This document shows, one piece after another, positions 29,912 to 39,729 of a DNA stretch of 64,000 nt (position 1 is the first letter of the stretch; the number at the start of each line of letters is the position of its first letter). The position numbers were made by a program, and so were the translations under genes. Source of the stretch: Magnetococcales bacterium WMHbinv6 (GTDB lineage Bacteria; Pseudomonadota; Magnetococcia; Magnetococcales; Magnetaquicoccaceae); NCBI GenBank assembly GCA_002753135.1, contig PDZV01000012.1, positions 31,423-95,422 of the forward strand. Reading direction: 5' to 3'. The notes beneath the pieces were generated by a model. The model was given only the letters and a program-made list of their open reading frames with translations. It was not told the origin of the DNA and made no database searches.

Positions 29912-31642
29912 ATGGTACACGCCAACCCGATTCACCGTTCTGCCGTGGAATGGGAATTTCAGCCGCTGCTGCGCGAATCCGGCCTGGATCGCATCGTCGC
30001 CTATGGCGACCGCAGCGGCAAATGCCCAACCTATGTCGAACGGGTTCCCCCCTGCAGTAACGCCTGTCCGGCAGGGGAAGATATTCGTGGCTATCACAAT
30101 CTGATTCGCGGCACCCGCAAAGAGGGGGATGATCCGTGGGCAGCCGCTTTTTATCGTCTGACCCAGACCAATCCTTTTCCGGCGGTGATGGGCCGGGTCT
30201 GCCCTGCGCCATGCCAGGGGGCCTGCAACCGGCAGTTTCGCGATGAGACCATCCATATCAACGCCGTGGAACAGGCCATCGGCGAATATGCCATCGAGAA
30301 AAAACTGGCCTTCCCGAAACCGACACAGCGCACCGGCAAAAAAATGGCGGTGGTCGGCTCCGGTCCGGGTGGTTTTTCCTGTGCCTATCATCTGGCCCGG
30401 CGTGGCCATACGGTGGTCATCTACGAAGCCCAGGATAAACCAGGCGGGATGATGCGTTACGGCATCATGGGCTACCGGGTCAGCCGTGCCGTTCTGGAGG
30501 CCGAATGTCAGCGTATTCTCGATCTGGGCGTCGAACTGCGTACCGGTATCCGGGTCGGGGTCGATGTCACGCTGCAACAACTGAGCGATGAATACGATGC
30601 GGTTTTTGTGGCGGTCGGTGCGCAAAAAGGGCGGGCGTTGCCCATCCCCGGTGCCAACGGCCCCGGCGTGACCAACGCCATCGACTTTCTCAAAGATTTT
30701 GAAAAATTGGGCGAGATGATGCCGATCGGCAAACAGATAACCGTCATCGGCGATGGCGATGTGGCCATGGATGTGGCTCGTCTGGCTCTGCGTCTGGGAT
30801 CCAAAGCCACGCTGGTCTCTGCCGTACCCCGTGAAGAGATGAAATGTTCCGGCTACGAGTTTGACGAAGCAGTGGCCGAAGGGACAGAAATGGTCTATCT
30901 GGCCGGAACAGTCTCCGTGCAACGAGACGGTGAGCAGGTTACCGGTCTGCAGTGCGTCAAAATGGTCAAAAAGAGCAAAGGTGAAGAGGGCTGGGACCAT
31001 CCGATTCCTTTTTTCCGTTTCAAGGCACAGGCGGGAACCGAGTTTGTCCTGCCCTGCGATATGGTGGTAGCCTCCATCGGACAAAGCACCGACATGTCCG
31101 GCCTGGAAGCCTGTACCGCCGGTGGTCCGTGGCTGAAAGTGGACCACAACTATAAAATCGAAGGGATGAGCAACCTCTTCGGCGGTGGTGATGCGCTGCA
31201 GATCACCCTGTTGACCACCGCCATCGGCCACGGGCGCAAAGCCGCCGAGGCGATGGATCGACTGGTCAACGGCCTGCCTTTGCCACCGAAACCGGCCCGT
31301 CGCGATGTGGTCCGTTACGAAAAGTTGAAATCGGACTTTTTTGTTGCCACACCACAACAAAAACGGCGCCTCGAACATCCAGAGGTGGTCAAAGGCTCCT
31401 GGAAAGAGGTGCTGGTGGCCCTCAACCGTGATCAGGCCAAACAGGAGTCCAGCCGCTGTATGAGCTGCGGCCTCTGTTTTGAGTGCAACCAGTGTATGCT
31501 CTTCTGTCCGCAGCACGCCATCACCCGTTTTTCTGGCAATCCAGAGGGTGAGGTGATGTTTACCTACTATGAAAAGTGTGTCGGCTGCCATATCTGCGCC
31601 GAAATCTGCCCGACCGGCTATATCGACATGGGTATGGATTGA
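29912..31642 (+). CDS. dsrL: DsrL-type iron-sulfur flavoprotein, NAD(P)H oxidoreductase
   Basis: A 576-residue protein related to the glutamate synthase small subunit. An N-terminal Fe-S region carries CSNACPAGEDIRG and CPAPCQGACNRQ. The FAD fold has GSGPGGFSCAYHLARRGH and the NAD(P) fold GDGDVAMDVARLALRLGS. The C-terminus has two ferredoxin clusters (CMSCGLCFECNQCMLFCP and CVGCHICAEICP). In sulfur oxidisers DsrL passes electrons from DsrAB to NAD(P)+. I prefer the ATG at 29912, since the nine-G tract then acts as the ribosome site; a GTG at 29903 lies inside that tract. Confidence 0.92.
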   Translation: MVHANPIHRSAVEWEFQPLLRESGLDRIVAYGDRSGKCPTYVERVPPCSNACPAGEDIRGYHNLIRGTRKEGDDPWAAAFYRLTQTNPFPAVMGRVCPAPCQGACNRQFRDETIHINAVEQAIGEYAIEKKLAFPKPTQRTGKKMAVVGSGPGGFSCAYHLARRGHTVVIYEAQDKPGGMMRYGIMGYRVSRAVLEAECQRILDLGVELRTGIRVGVDVTLQQLSDEYDAVFVAVGAQKGRALPIPGANGPGVTNAIDFLKDFEKLGEMMPIGKQITVIGDGDVAMDVARLALRLGSKATLVSAVPREEMKCSGYEFDEAVAEGTEMVYLAGTVSVQRDGEQVTGLQCVKMVKKSKGEEGWDHPIPFFRFKAQAGTEFVLPCDMVVASIGQSTDMSGLEACTAGGPWLKVDHNYKIEGMSNLFGGGDALQITLLTTAIGHGRKAAEAMDRLVNGLPLPPKPARRDVVRYEKLKSDFFVATPQQKRRLEHPEVVKGSWKEVLVALNRDQAKQESSRCMSCGLCFECNQCMLFCPQHAITRFSGNPEGEVMFTYYEKCVGCHICAEICPTGYIDMGMD

Positions 31643-31656
31643 CAGGAGATCTGACA

Positions 31657-32022
31657 ATGGATAAGACAAAGATGGTACAACTGTTGGATCAGGCCATCGC
31701 CGAGGCTCGCCGCTGGGCAGAAACCGGCTGGCCGATGACCTTTGGTCGCAACCTGGTGGCGGTCACTTCTCTGCCGACGGCGGAACAACAATCCGACCGT
31801 TTCGTCAACAAACAAGAGGCTGTGGCCTACTGGCGCAGCGTCGCCGAAGCCGGTGAGGAGTCTGCCGTGCAAGGGGAACGGGCTAAAGCGGCCCTGCTGC
31901 AAGGGGATCGCCGTATCGCCGAAGGGGCTCTCTATTTTGCCGCCTTCATCGAAAAACGGCTGAATCGGCCCAGTTCGTTGTGGGAGCCGTTGCTGGCCAC
32001 CCTGCGCGCCCTGCCGAAATAG
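31657..32022 (+). CDS. Conserved-looking small protein downstream of dsrL, function unknown
   Basis: A 121-residue soluble, probably helical protein, rich in Ala, Glu and Arg, without cysteines or a signal peptide. AGGAG precedes the ATG at 31657, and it follows dsrL by 14 bp, so it is part of the dsr transcript. I do not recognise a family; it is not DsrE, F, H, C, M, K, J, O, P, N, R or S by any motif I can see. A strong hairpin follows it. Confidence 0.75.
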   Translation: MDKTKMVQLLDQAIAEARRWAETGWPMTFGRNLVAVTSLPTAEQQSDRFVNKQEAVAYWRSVAEAGEESAVQGERAKAALLQGDRRIAEGALYFAAFIEKRLNRPSSLWEPLLATLRALPK

Positions 32023-32031
32023 CTGCCTTTA

Positions 32032-32067
32032 CCACGGGAGCATGGAACTTACTGCCTGCTCCCGTGG
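32032..32067. terminator. Hairpin ending the dsr transcript
   Basis: A perfect 11-base stem (32032-32042 and 32057-32067) with a 14-base loop lies between the end of the dsr-linked gene and the convergent zinc-finger gene. There is no T-run after it. Confidence 0.55.
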
Positions 32068-32085
32068 TCTTCCACCGTACCGTTT

Positions 32086-32316
32086 TCAGCGATTCGGACC
32101 CAAATGTTCCTGGCCACATTGCGGACAACGCCAAGCCCGGCCTCCCCCTTGCCACAGATCGTCATTTTTCTGCAAACATTCGGTACACAAGGCAAAACCG
32201 CACGGGCATGCCCAGGTAAATCCTGGATCGGCATGACAGGCAACACAGGCTGGAAACTGTTTTCCCACCCGACGACGGGGTGGCTGACCGGTAACGGCAC
32301 TCTCTGTCTTATCCAT
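32086..32316 (-). CDS. Small cysteine-rich (RING/zinc-ribbon-like) protein
   Basis: A 76-residue protein with eight cysteines in four pairs: C24-C27, C37-C39, C44-C47 and C64-C67. They are spaced to bind two zinc ions in a RING- or double-ribbon-like fold. GAGGG stands just before the ATG at 32316. It lies convergent to the dsr operon and divergent from cbbQ. No known family could be assigned; it may mediate protein contacts. Confidence 0.75.
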   Translation of the reverse strand: MDKTESAVTGQPPRRRVGKQFPACVACHADPGFTWACPCGFALCTECLQKNDDLWQGGGRAWRCPQCGQEHLGPNR

Positions 32317-32375
32317 GCTATCCCTCGTGGCTGCGCCGCTTTGGCCGCGTCGCGCTTGATCTGATTGGAGTCACT

Positions 32376-33206
32376 ATGTCACACGCAACCTCCCCCCTGG
32401 ATCCCTATCGTATCACCGATGAACCCTATTATGAACCGGTGGGTCATGAGTGTGAACTCTTTTCTGCCGCCTGCAGCCATCAACTGCCGTTGCTGCTCAA
32501 GGGACCGACCGGGTGCGGCAAAACACGCTTTGTCGAACACATGGCCTGGCGCATGCAACGCCCCCTGATCACCGTCTCCTGCCACGAGGATATGACCACC
32601 AGTGATCTGGTGGGTCGTTATCTGCTGATCGGTGGCGAAACGGTCTGGCAGGATGGCCCCCTGACCATGGCCGTACGCCATGGGGCCATCTGTTATTTGG
32701 ATGAAATTGTCGAAGCACGCAAGGATACCACGGTGGTCATCCATCCGCTGGCCGACAATCGCCGCCTGCTGCCGATCGAAAAATTGGGCACCCTGCTGCG
32801 GGCTCCTGCCGACTTTGCCTTGGTCATCTCCTACAATCCCGGCTATCAGAGCGTACTCAAAGAGCTGAAACAAAGCACCCGACAACGTTTCGTCGCTTTG
32901 GAGTTCGACTATCCGCAGGCCCATCTGGAGCAGTTGATTATTCAAAAAGAGAGCGGCGTCAGCGACGAAGTGGCCGCCCTGCTGGTACAGTTTGCCCAAC
33001 TGACCCGCAACCTGAAAGGCAACGGTCTGGAAGAAGGGGCCAGCACCCGCCTGCTGGTGCATGCCGGTCGACTGATGCAGAGTGGTCGCCCGGCCACAGA
33101 GGCCTGCATGGCGGCCATCACCCACGCTTTGAGCGACGATCCTGACCTGATCACCGCCATTACCGCCCTGCAGGAGTCGGTGTTCGGAGCAGAGGATGCA
33201 CAGTAG
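32376..33206 (+). CDS. cbbQ: CbbQ/NorQ-type MoxR AAA+ ATPase
   Basis: A 276-residue AAA+ ATPase with Walker A GPTGCGKT (43-50), Walker B ICYLDEI and a VISYNPGYQ sensor-1 segment typical of CbbQ/NorQ/GvpN. CbbQ with CbbO forms a Rubisco activase that removes inhibitory sugar phosphates. NorQ/NorD, which serve nitric oxide reductase, are the alternative, but neither Rubisco nor nor genes are in the window. GGAG precedes the ATG. The stop overlaps the next gene by 11 bases. Confidence 0.88.
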   Translation: MSHATSPLDPYRITDEPYYEPVGHECELFSAACSHQLPLLLKGPTGCGKTRFVEHMAWRMQRPLITVSCHEDMTTSDLVGRYLLIGGETVWQDGPLTMAVRHGAICYLDEIVEARKDTTVVIHPLADNRRLLPIEKLGTLLRAPADFALVISYNPGYQSVLKELKQSTRQRFVALEFDYPQAHLEQLIIQKESGVSDEVAALLVQFAQLTRNLKGNGLEEGASTRLLVHAGRLMQSGRPATEACMAAITHALSDDPDLITAITALQESVFGAEDAQ

Positions 33207-35307
33207 TCCAGATCACCCCTCTGTGCCAGATCTGGAAGCGCAACTGGAAGAGTGGTTGGCTGCCGCCCTCTCTTCGCGCCGCACCATCGCTCCCCTGCTG
33301 GAACAGCTTGCCAACTTTAACGAAAGCCAGCAACAGCCGGTGTTGGCTTGGCTGCCCATTCTCAGCCGCATCAATCCGGAACTGGCTTATCAGGCCACGC
33401 AGCAACTGTTGAGCCGCCTGGCCGAGCTGGATCCCCCCAGCATCGCCCTGTGGCTTGAGGCGGTGATCAACCGTTACGATCAGGCTGGTCTGCAGGCGGC
33501 CCTGGCCCGCCTGCGCCAAGGGCCGCAACGGCAGCGCCAGCAACAGGCCACCGTGCTGTTGGCCGAAGTAATCACCGCCCTGCAGGCCTTTGTCACCGGC
33601 TTGGGCGGGCGACCGTTGCTGCTCGCCGAATCAGACCAACCCGGCCCCTATACCAACACGGCCACCCTTTTTCTGCCCCCTTTTATCGACCTGCTGCCCA
33701 GCCAGGCGGGCAATCGCAGCCTCTACCGCCTGCTGGCCGCCCATCTGTGGGCCTTGAGCCGCTTCGGCACCTTTTTTCCGCAACTGCCCGAACAGCTGCA
33801 CCGTTTTGCCGAACCGGAACAGGCGGCCTGTCGTTATCTGGCCCTGGAGGCGGTGCGCGTCGATAGCCGTCTGGCAGCCCTGTTGCCCGGCCTGGCTCGT
33901 TTCATGCGCCAATGGTCGGCTCCGCGCCCCCTCTCCCCGCCGTGGCAGCAAGCGGTGCAACAGCTGACAACGCCGGAGGCCACCGCCCAACAGACGCTGG
34001 CCCTGCTGCCGCAACTGCTTGGGCAGCCGCTGCCAACGCCCCTGCCCTACCACGCCCTGCCCCTCTGGCAACCGGCGGTCACCACCCTGTGCCAGCGGGT
34101 GGAAGAGGAAAAAAGGCGCTTTCGTCAACTGCTCGGCGCAAGCCTGCGCCAGATGAGCCCTGTCGATATGCCGGTGATCCCTGGGCGCACCTTTGAGTGG
34201 CATCCTGCCGAAGATGGCATGATGTTCAAGCTGCGCCTGGAAGGACAACCCTTGCGTCCGCCCGATGAGCTGCAGGTGTTGGCCCGCTCCATTGTCCAGG
34301 ATTTGGGGCAGATGCCGCCCGATTATCTCTCTGCCGCCGGTCCGAGCGGCTTTCGCAGCGACCCGCCCCCTACCCACGCCGCGCAAGAGGAGCGCTTTGC
34401 AGTCACCCCTGCCAGCAGCGAGCCGCTTTTTCTCTATGACGAATGGGACTACCAGCGCAACAGCTACCGCAAAGCCTGGTGTTATCTCTATGAACGCCCC
34501 ATTCCGCCCGGCAGCGAGCCGATTGTTGCCCAGACCATGCACAAATATCAGGGCGTCTGGCAAGGGATCCGCCGCCGCTTTGAAATGTTGCGCAGCAGCG
34601 ATCACTGGCAACGCCGTCGCCTGCACGGCGATGAAATCGATATGGATGCCCTGCTCAACGCCTGGTGCGAACAGAAAGCCGGGCAGGAGATGGATGAGCG
34701 ACTCTTCTGCTATCGGCAAAAACAACAGCGCGATGTGGCGGTACTGCTGCTGGTCGATATGAGCGGCTCGACCAAAGGGTGGGTCAATCGGGCCATTCGG
34801 GAAAGTCTGGTCCTCTTCAGCCAGGCGCTGCACCAGCTGCAGGATCGTTTCGCCCTCTATGGTTTTTCCAGCATGACCCGGCAACAGTGCCAGCTCTATG
34901 GCATCAAATCGTTTGCCCAAAACGATCTGTCGACCCTGGAAACGGCCATCGCCGGGATCGTGCCGATGGATTATACCCGCATGGGGGTTTTTATCCGCCA
35001 CGCCACCACCCTGCTCAATCAGCAAGAGGCGAAAACCCGTCTGTTGATCACCCTCAGCGACGGCAAACCGGAAGATTATGAGAGTTTCCACGGCGGCTAT
35101 CGCGGCACCTACGCCATCGAAGATACCCGCACCGCCCTGCTCGAGGCCCGACGTACCGCCATCCACCCCTTCTGTATCACCATCGACCGTCAGGCACGCG
35201 ACTATCTGGCCCGTCTCTACGGTCCGGCCCGTTATGTGCTGTTGGAAGATGTGCGTCAATTACCCTTGCGCATTGCTGATATTTATAGAAAGCTCACCAG
35301 CGGATAA
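33196..35307 (+). CDS. cbbO: CbbO/NorD-type von Willebrand factor A protein
   Basis: A 703-residue partner of CbbQ. The first ~500 residues are helical, and a C-terminal VWA domain carries a MIDAS metal site, D521-M-S-G-S525. Further MIDAS elements are the threonine in MDYTRMG and the aspartate in [12 protein letters not shown]. In CbbO the VWA domain docks on Rubisco so that the ATPase ring can remodel it. Length is close to known CbbO. The 11-base overlap with cbbQ implies coupled translation. The NorD assignment remains possible. Confidence 0.85.
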   Translation: MHSSPDHPSVPDLEAQLEEWLAAALSSRRTIAPLLEQLANFNESQQQPVLAWLPILSRINPELAYQATQQLLSRLAELDPPSIALWLEAVINRYDQAGLQAALARLRQGPQRQRQQQATVLLAEVITALQAFVTGLGGRPLLLAESDQPGPYTNTATLFLPPFIDLLPSQAGNRSLYRLLAAHLWALSRFGTFFPQLPEQLHRFAEPEQAACRYLALEAVRVDSRLAALLPGLARFMRQWSAPRPLSPPWQQAVQQLTTPEATAQQTLALLPQLLGQPLPTPLPYHALPLWQPAVTTLCQRVEEEKRRFRQLLGASLRQMSPVDMPVIPGRTFEWHPAEDGMMFKLRLEGQPLRPPDELQVLARSIVQDLGQMPPDYLSAAGPSGFRSDPPPTHAAQEERFAVTPASSEPLFLYDEWDYQRNSYRKAWCYLYERPIPPGSEPIVAQTMHKYQGVWQGIRRRFEMLRSSDHWQRRRLHGDEIDMDALLNAWCEQKAGQEMDERLFCYRQKQQRDVAVLLLVDMSGSTKGWVNRAIRESLVLFSQALHQLQDRFALYGFSSMTRQQCQLYGIKSFAQNDLSTLETAIAGIVPMDYTRMGVFIRHATTLLNQQEAKTRLLITLSDGKPEDYESFHGGYRGTYAIEDTRTALLEARRTAIHPFCITIDRQARDYLARLYGPARYVLLEDVRQLPLRIADIYRKLTSG

Positions 35308-35364
35308 GCTATTCTGTACCAACTGCCCGAGCCGGTACTCTTACCTTTACACAGGATCACGCCC

Positions 35365-36198
35365 ATGGTTAATTTTTCGGCCCCGTTGCGGCAACTCTCC
35401 TTCTGTTCCCTGTTGCTGGCCTTGATCGCCGCCCCCTTGGCGGCAGAGAGTGCCGAGAGCAAATCGATGCGTGAGTTGGATCATGGCAATCAGTCGCTGC
35501 TGGCCTCGCCCTGGACCACTCTGCTGCCGGGTCAACCGGGGGGCAACGGTTTTTCCCTCAGCAAAAACGGTCAGCTCTCCTTTCAGAGCAATCCGATCAA
35601 ACCGCTGATCCGCCTCTATAACGGCGAAGGCAAAAACAAACTGGCCCCCATTTCCGTCAATCTGGCACCGTTGAGTCCCAGCAAACGCTATACCCTGATG
35701 ACTGCCTGCGAACCGCCCGACGGGGGCAACAGCCTCTGTTGGTTTCAATATCAGCTCGATCTCAAACAGAGCCGCATGGATGAGTCAGCCTGGGCCAAAT
35801 ATCCCCTGCCGACAGCGGTTTGGTGGGAACCGCATGAACGCTATGTGGCGCTGCCGGTGACCGACGAGGGAGAGGTGTGGCTGTCGGTGCTTGATTTAGG
35901 CAAAAAAGAGAGCCGCGACGTCCACTTTGATGAGCTTGCCCAGGAGGTGGCCCGCAGCCAAAACTGCACCCTGCCGGAACAGGAGGGCTACACGATTGAT
36001 TTGACCAGCGTCAGCTGGATGGCCGATCTGCAGCTTGCCGTCAACCTGGTGATCGCCTGCAACGGCGAAAAAACCACCCGCACGGTCAAAACCAGCCTCA
36101 ACGTGCAAAACGGACAACTGCAACGGGTGGCAGAGAGCCCGGGCAGCGGCAAAAGCGGCAGTGACAAGGGCAAAGCAGCCACGGACAAAAGCAAATAA
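35365..36198 (+). CDS. Secreted protein of unknown function
   Basis: A 277-residue protein with a signal peptide (LSFCSLLLALIAAPLAAES, likely cut near residue 27). The mature part has a beta-rich look and four cysteines that could form disulfides (for example in TACEPPDGGNSLC and SQNC/IACNG). It ends in a Lys/Ser/Gly-rich tail. No enzyme motif was recognised. It starts 57 bp after the cbbO gene and is followed by a hairpin, so it may close that transcript. Confidence 0.78.
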   Translation: MVNFSAPLRQLSFCSLLLALIAAPLAAESAESKSMRELDHGNQSLLASPWTTLLPGQPGGNGFSLSKNGQLSFQSNPIKPLIRLYNGEGKNKLAPISVNLAPLSPSKRYTLMTACEPPDGGNSLCWFQYQLDLKQSRMDESAWAKYPLPTAVWWEPHERYVALPVTDEGEVWLSVLDLGKKESRDVHFDELAQEVARSQNCTLPEQEGYTIDLTSVSWMADLQLAVNLVIACNGEKTTRTVKTSLNVQNGQLQRVAESPGSGKSGSDKGKAATDKSK

Positions 36199-36200
36199 AT

Positions 36201-36230
36201 CCCTCTGGCACCCGATTCGTTGCCAGAGGG
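36201..36230 (+). terminator. Hairpin after the secreted-protein gene
   Basis: A perfect ten-base stem (36201-36210 and 36221-36230) with a ten-base loop, two bases after the stop. Confidence 0.55.
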
Positions 36231-36282
36231 GGCAACGACAGGGGCCGTATATTTTTTCGTCTTGCTTCAGGAGTCTTTGCGT

Positions 36283-36897
36283 ATGGATACCCTCACCGCC
36301 ATTGCCAGCCGTCGTTCCGTCAAACATTTTGATCCCAACCACCGCCTGAGTGCGGCGGAAGAGGAACAGCTGCTGCAGGCGGCCATTTTATCGCCGACCG
36401 CCTTCAATATTCAACATTGGCGTTTTATCGTGGCCCGTGACCCGGCGCTGCGGCAACAGCTGCGGCACCTCTCCTGGAATCAGTCCCAGGTCACCGATGC
36501 CTCTCTCTATCTGATTCTTTGTGCCGATCTGCAGGCCTGGAACAAAGCGCCGCAACGCTATTGGCAACAGGCCCCGGAAAAGGTGCGCCAGGGGCTGATC
36601 AAAGCGATGACCGACTATTACGGCCCTTTTCCGCAGACACAGCGGGATGAGGCGATTCGCTCCTGCGGCATGGCGGCGCAAACGGTGATGCTGGCCGCCA
36701 AAGCCATGGGCTATGACTCCTGCCCGATGGCCGGTTTTGACTACCAGGCGGTGGGAAAATTGATCCAGCTGCCCGCCGATCACATCATCGTCATGACCAT
36801 CGCCATCGGCAAACCCCTGCAACCCGCCCAAGCACGACCCGGTCAATTGCCGTTGTCGGAAATCTGCTTTACCGATCGCTTTCCGGCGGGTGGCTGA
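36283..36897 (+). CDS. Nitroreductase-family FMN oxidoreductase
   Basis: A 204-residue flavoprotein. It has the N-terminal IASRRSVKHFD motif (FMN phosphate contacts), SPTAFNIQHWRFIV, the helix AAQTVMLAAKAMGYDSCPMAGF and a C-terminal strand with IAIGKP. Such enzymes reduce nitro compounds, quinones or flavins with NAD(P)H; the substrate is not predictable. CAGGAG precedes the ATG at 36283. Its stop is five bases from the convergent MEMO-AMMECR1 gene. Confidence 0.92.
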   Translation: MDTLTAIASRRSVKHFDPNHRLSAAEEEQLLQAAILSPTAFNIQHWRFIVARDPALRQQLRHLSWNQSQVTDASLYLILCADLQAWNKAPQRYWQQAPEKVRQGLIKAMTDYYGPFPQTQRDEAIRSCGMAAQTVMLAAKAMGYDSCPMAGFDYQAVGKLIQLPADHIIVMTIAIGKPLQPAQARPGQLPLSEICFTDRFPAGG

Positions 36898-36902
36898 GGG
36901 TT

Positions 36903-38267
36903 CTATTCGACAATTTTTTGCACGGTATAGACAGAAATTTCCGGCATTTCCCGCCAGCAATCGGCAGAGAGACCGGCTTTTTGACAAAGGTGCTGCAGGA
37001 AACTTTGTGCCTCGGGCAGCTGCTCCCACACCTGCGGCAGGAAGGTGGCGCGGCGGCCCCCCTTGGACAATATCACCCCATGTACCCCCGGTTGCAGCCG
37101 TTGCAACAGATCTTCCGGGCTGCTGTAGGGAAAAGGTTGCGGGGCAGACAACAGGGAGACTTCGATACGCAACGCCGCCAGCTCTTCGGCGCTGACCGGC
37201 GGAAAACGGGGATCGCGCAGAGCGGCAGCCTGGGCGTTATCCAACAGATCGTTGGCCAGCGGGCGGTGGGCCTGCAAACTGCCGATACAGCCGCGCAACT
37301 GCCCCTGCCGGGTCAAGGTGACAAAACAGGCTCCCGGCTGTGCCAAGGCGGCCACCCGGGTGGTCAGGGCTTCTGGCTGCACCCCTGCCTGACCGCGCAA
37401 TATCCGGTTCAAATGCAGCCGCGCCACCCCGGCCAGGGTCATCTCCCCGGAGGCGCGGACCCCCGACTCTGCCGGATAAAAAAGATAGCTGGCATAACCA
37501 ACCACCCGATCCTTGCCCCCCGCCGTATCCCCGGAGTTACGATAGTCGGCCAGCACCGAACGCCAGTTGCGACGACGGGCCAACTCCAACAGCGCACAAA
37601 CCCCGGTATTGCCACAGGCTTCCGTCTTGGACATCGCCTGCGGGTCCACCGCCGACAAGGCGGCCAGAGCTTGACTGTCCAAACGCCTCGCCTCGTCATA
37701 CGGGTAATAGTGGGAGAGATCGGTCGAGGCGAGCAGCAGATCTTCCGGTTGACAAAAACGGGCGACCATATCGGCCAGATGGCCACCGCTGATCCGACCA
37801 AAAATCATCGGCACCAGTTGAAAATGTTGCACCGTCTCCTGCAGAAAGGGCAGATGCACCTCCAGGGCATGCTCCTGCTGGTGCGCTGCCGGATCACGGG
37901 TCACATCCGGCAGCACCGCCAACTGTTGTACCATCTCCTGATCGATGGCCACCTCACCCAAAGGGGTCTGATAGGCCCGATAATTGCCGACCGAAACCCC
38001 ATGCAACGCCATGCGATGGCTCGGCGACAATAAAAAGACCCGTAACGGCTTGTCCGGTGCCGCCTTGGCCAAACTCCGATAGGCACAGGCTGCGGTGTAG
38101 CCCGAATAGACATAACCGGCATGGGGAGCCACCATGGCGCTGGGTTGTGGATGCCCGCCCGGTGCCCGGTCGAGAAACTGCCGAATCATCGAACGCAACA
38201 CATGAGGATCATTGGGATAAAACGAACCGGCCACCGCTGCTGGCCGCACCCCTTGAACCGTGTCCAT
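36903..38267 (-). CDS. MEMO-AMMECR1 fusion (AmmeMemoRadiSam proteins B and A)
   Basis: A 454-residue fusion. Residues 1 to ~270 are a MEMO1-like domain with VRPAAVAGSFYP, MVAPHAGYVYSG, QEHALEVHLPFL and the STDLSHY motif (metal-site histidines). Residues ~280-454 are AMMECR1-like with the LRGCIGSL motif. The two parts plus a radical-SAM enzyme form the AmmeMemoRadiSam set, whose chemistry is unsettled. The radical-SAM partner is not next to it here. Some other bacteria encode the parts separately or fused in this order. Confidence 0.93.
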   Translation of the reverse strand: MDTVQGVRPAAVAGSFYPNDPHVLRSMIRQFLDRAPGGHPQPSAMVAPHAGYVYSGYTAACAYRSLAKAAPDKPLRVFLLSPSHRMALHGVSVGNYRAYQTPLGEVAIDQEMVQQLAVLPDVTRDPAAHQQEHALEVHLPFLQETVQHFQLVPMIFGRISGGHLADMVARFCQPEDLLLASTDLSHYYPYDEARRLDSQALAALSAVDPQAMSKTEACGNTGVCALLELARRRNWRSVLADYRNSGDTAGGKDRVVGYASYLFYPAESGVRASGEMTLAGVARLHLNRILRGQAGVQPEALTTRVAALAQPGACFVTLTRQGQLRGCIGSLQAHRPLANDLLDNAQAAALRDPRFPPVSAEELAALRIEVSLLSAPQPFPYSSPEDLLQRLQPGVHGVILSKGGRRATFLPQVWEQLPEAQSFLQHLCQKAGLSADCWREMPEISVYTVQKIVE

Positions 38268-38288
38268 TGTTCTTCTCCCTTATCCGCT

Positions 38289-38318
38289 TTGCCTGACTTG
38301 GCGCAAGCGGTCAGGCAA
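38289..38318 (-). terminator. Hairpin between the CorC-type and MEMO-AMMECR1 genes
   Basis: A perfect nine-base stem (38289-38297 and 38310-38318), 20 bases downstream of the CorC-type stop on its strand. There is no T-run. Confidence 0.4.
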
Positions 38319-38337
38319 CCTGTACACTGATATTTTG

Positions 38338-39729
38338 TTACCCCACCTCATGTTGCTGACCGTTCTCTGCTTTCACCTCTTCTGCAGCGACCTGATGGCG
38401 GAACTGCAGCATGGTGATACGATGGTTATCCATCCCTGTCACCACCAACTCTGCCCCCGGCAGGGCAATATGTTCACCCACCTTGGGAATCCGCCCCAAG
38501 GTATGATAAACCAAGCCGCCCAGCGTCACAAAATCGGTCTCTTCCGGGAACGAATAACTCAACAACGATTCCAGATCAATCATCCGCATCGAGGCATCGA
38601 TGGCAAAGGTATGTTCATCCACCTTTTTCACCCGGCGGGTCTGGGTGGTAAACTCATCATCATATTCGCCGACAATCTCTTCCAGAATATCCTCCAGGGT
38701 GATGATCCCTTCCGTGCCGCCATACTCATCCACCACCACCGCCATATGATGGCGCGTGGTCTTGAACTCTTTGAGCAGACTGCTCATGGTCTTGCTGCTG
38801 GGAATGACAAAAATCGGCGTGACAAAATCATCGATCGGGTGGCTCATCTCCGCCCCGCCCTGGGCATCGGCCAGCGCTCCCAGCAACTCTTTGATCGCCA
38901 CATAGCCCAGGATATGGTCCAGATTGTTTTCGTAGACCGGATAACGGGCGTGCGGCAACTCGCGAAATTGTGCCAAAACATCCGATAACGGGGTCCCTTT
39001 GGCAAAGGCGACAATATCCGGACGGGGCACCATGGCCGCCCGCACACTGCGGGCACCAAAATCCATCACGCTGTGGATCATTTTGGTATCTTCCGAATTG
39101 AATACCCCGGCATCTTCGCTGGCAGTGATGATGGTGCGAATCTCCTCCTGGGTCATGTTGAAATGTTCCCCGTGTGAACCAACCAATCCGCCCTGCCCGA
39201 CACACCACAAGAGAAAATTGGAAGCATGCTTCATCGCCCAGATGACCGGCGTCCAAAGAATGTATTGCATGTCAATCGACCAGGCCACCGCCATGGCCAA
39301 AGGTTCCGCCCGGTGGAAGGCTAAAATTTTTGGTGCCAACTCACCACCCACCACATGCAAAAAGGAGATGATGGCAAAAGCAATCAGATAACTGATCAAG
39401 TGCAACAGATCCGACCACGGTTTCGGATCGGTAAACATGCCCACCAACCCCTCCAGCTTGGGAGCCAGAATCAGATCCAGCGTATCCATACCGATGGCAC
39501 CCAAAGCCAGCGACACCAGGGTGATTCCGATCTGGGTCACCGAATAGAACCGTTCCGGTTCCATGTGCAGCTTTTGCACACGTTCTGCCGCCTTGCTGCC
39601 CTGATCGGCCAATTGTTTGATTTTACTGCGGCGAGCCCCGGTAATTGCAACTTCTGCTCCGACAAAATAGGCGTTGCCCATAATCAGCACAACAATCAAC
39701 AATAGTTTAAGCCATAATATCGTTTCCAT
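38338..39729 (-). CDS. HlyC/CorC-family (CNNM) transporter-like protein
   Basis: A 463-residue inner-membrane protein: a DUF21/CNNM membrane domain in the first ~200 residues (opening WLKLLLIVVLIMGNAYFVGAE), two CBS domains (~210-340; second reads VVDEYGGTEGIITLEDILEEIVGEYDDE in part) and a C-terminal CorC/HlyC domain. Family members are linked to Mg2+ or other cation export and resistance. The old hemolysin label has no support here. A 491-bp gap separates it from the GAF gene. Confidence 0.93.
   Translation of the reverse strand: METILWLKLLLIVVLIMGNAYFVGAEVAITGARRSKIKQLADQGSKAAERVQKLHMEPERFYSVTQIGITLVSLALGAIGMDTLDLILAPKLEGLVGMFTDPKPWSDLLHLISYLIAFAIISFLHVVGGELAPKILAFHRAEPLAMAVAWSIDMQYILWTPVIWAMKHASNFLLWCVGQGGLVGSHGEHFNMTQEEIRTIITASEDAGVFNSEDTKMIHSVMDFGARSVRAAMVPRPDIVAFAKGTPLSDVLAQFRELPHARYPVYENNLDHILGYVAIKELLGALADAQGGAEMSHPIDDFVTPIFVIPSSKTMSSLLKEFKTTRHHMAVVVDEYGGTEGIITLEDILEEIVGEYDDEFTTQTRRVKKVDEHTFAIDASMRMIDLESLLSYSFPEETDFVTLGGLVYHTLGRIPKVGEHIALPGAELVVTGMDNHRITMLQFRHQVAAEEVKAENGQQHEVG

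Noticed and set aside
29867..31669. 600-codon minus-strand frame
   Set aside because: Shadow of dsrL, which has cofactor motifs throughout.
33631..35259. 542-codon minus-strand frame
   Set aside because: Shadow of the VWA (cbbO) gene.
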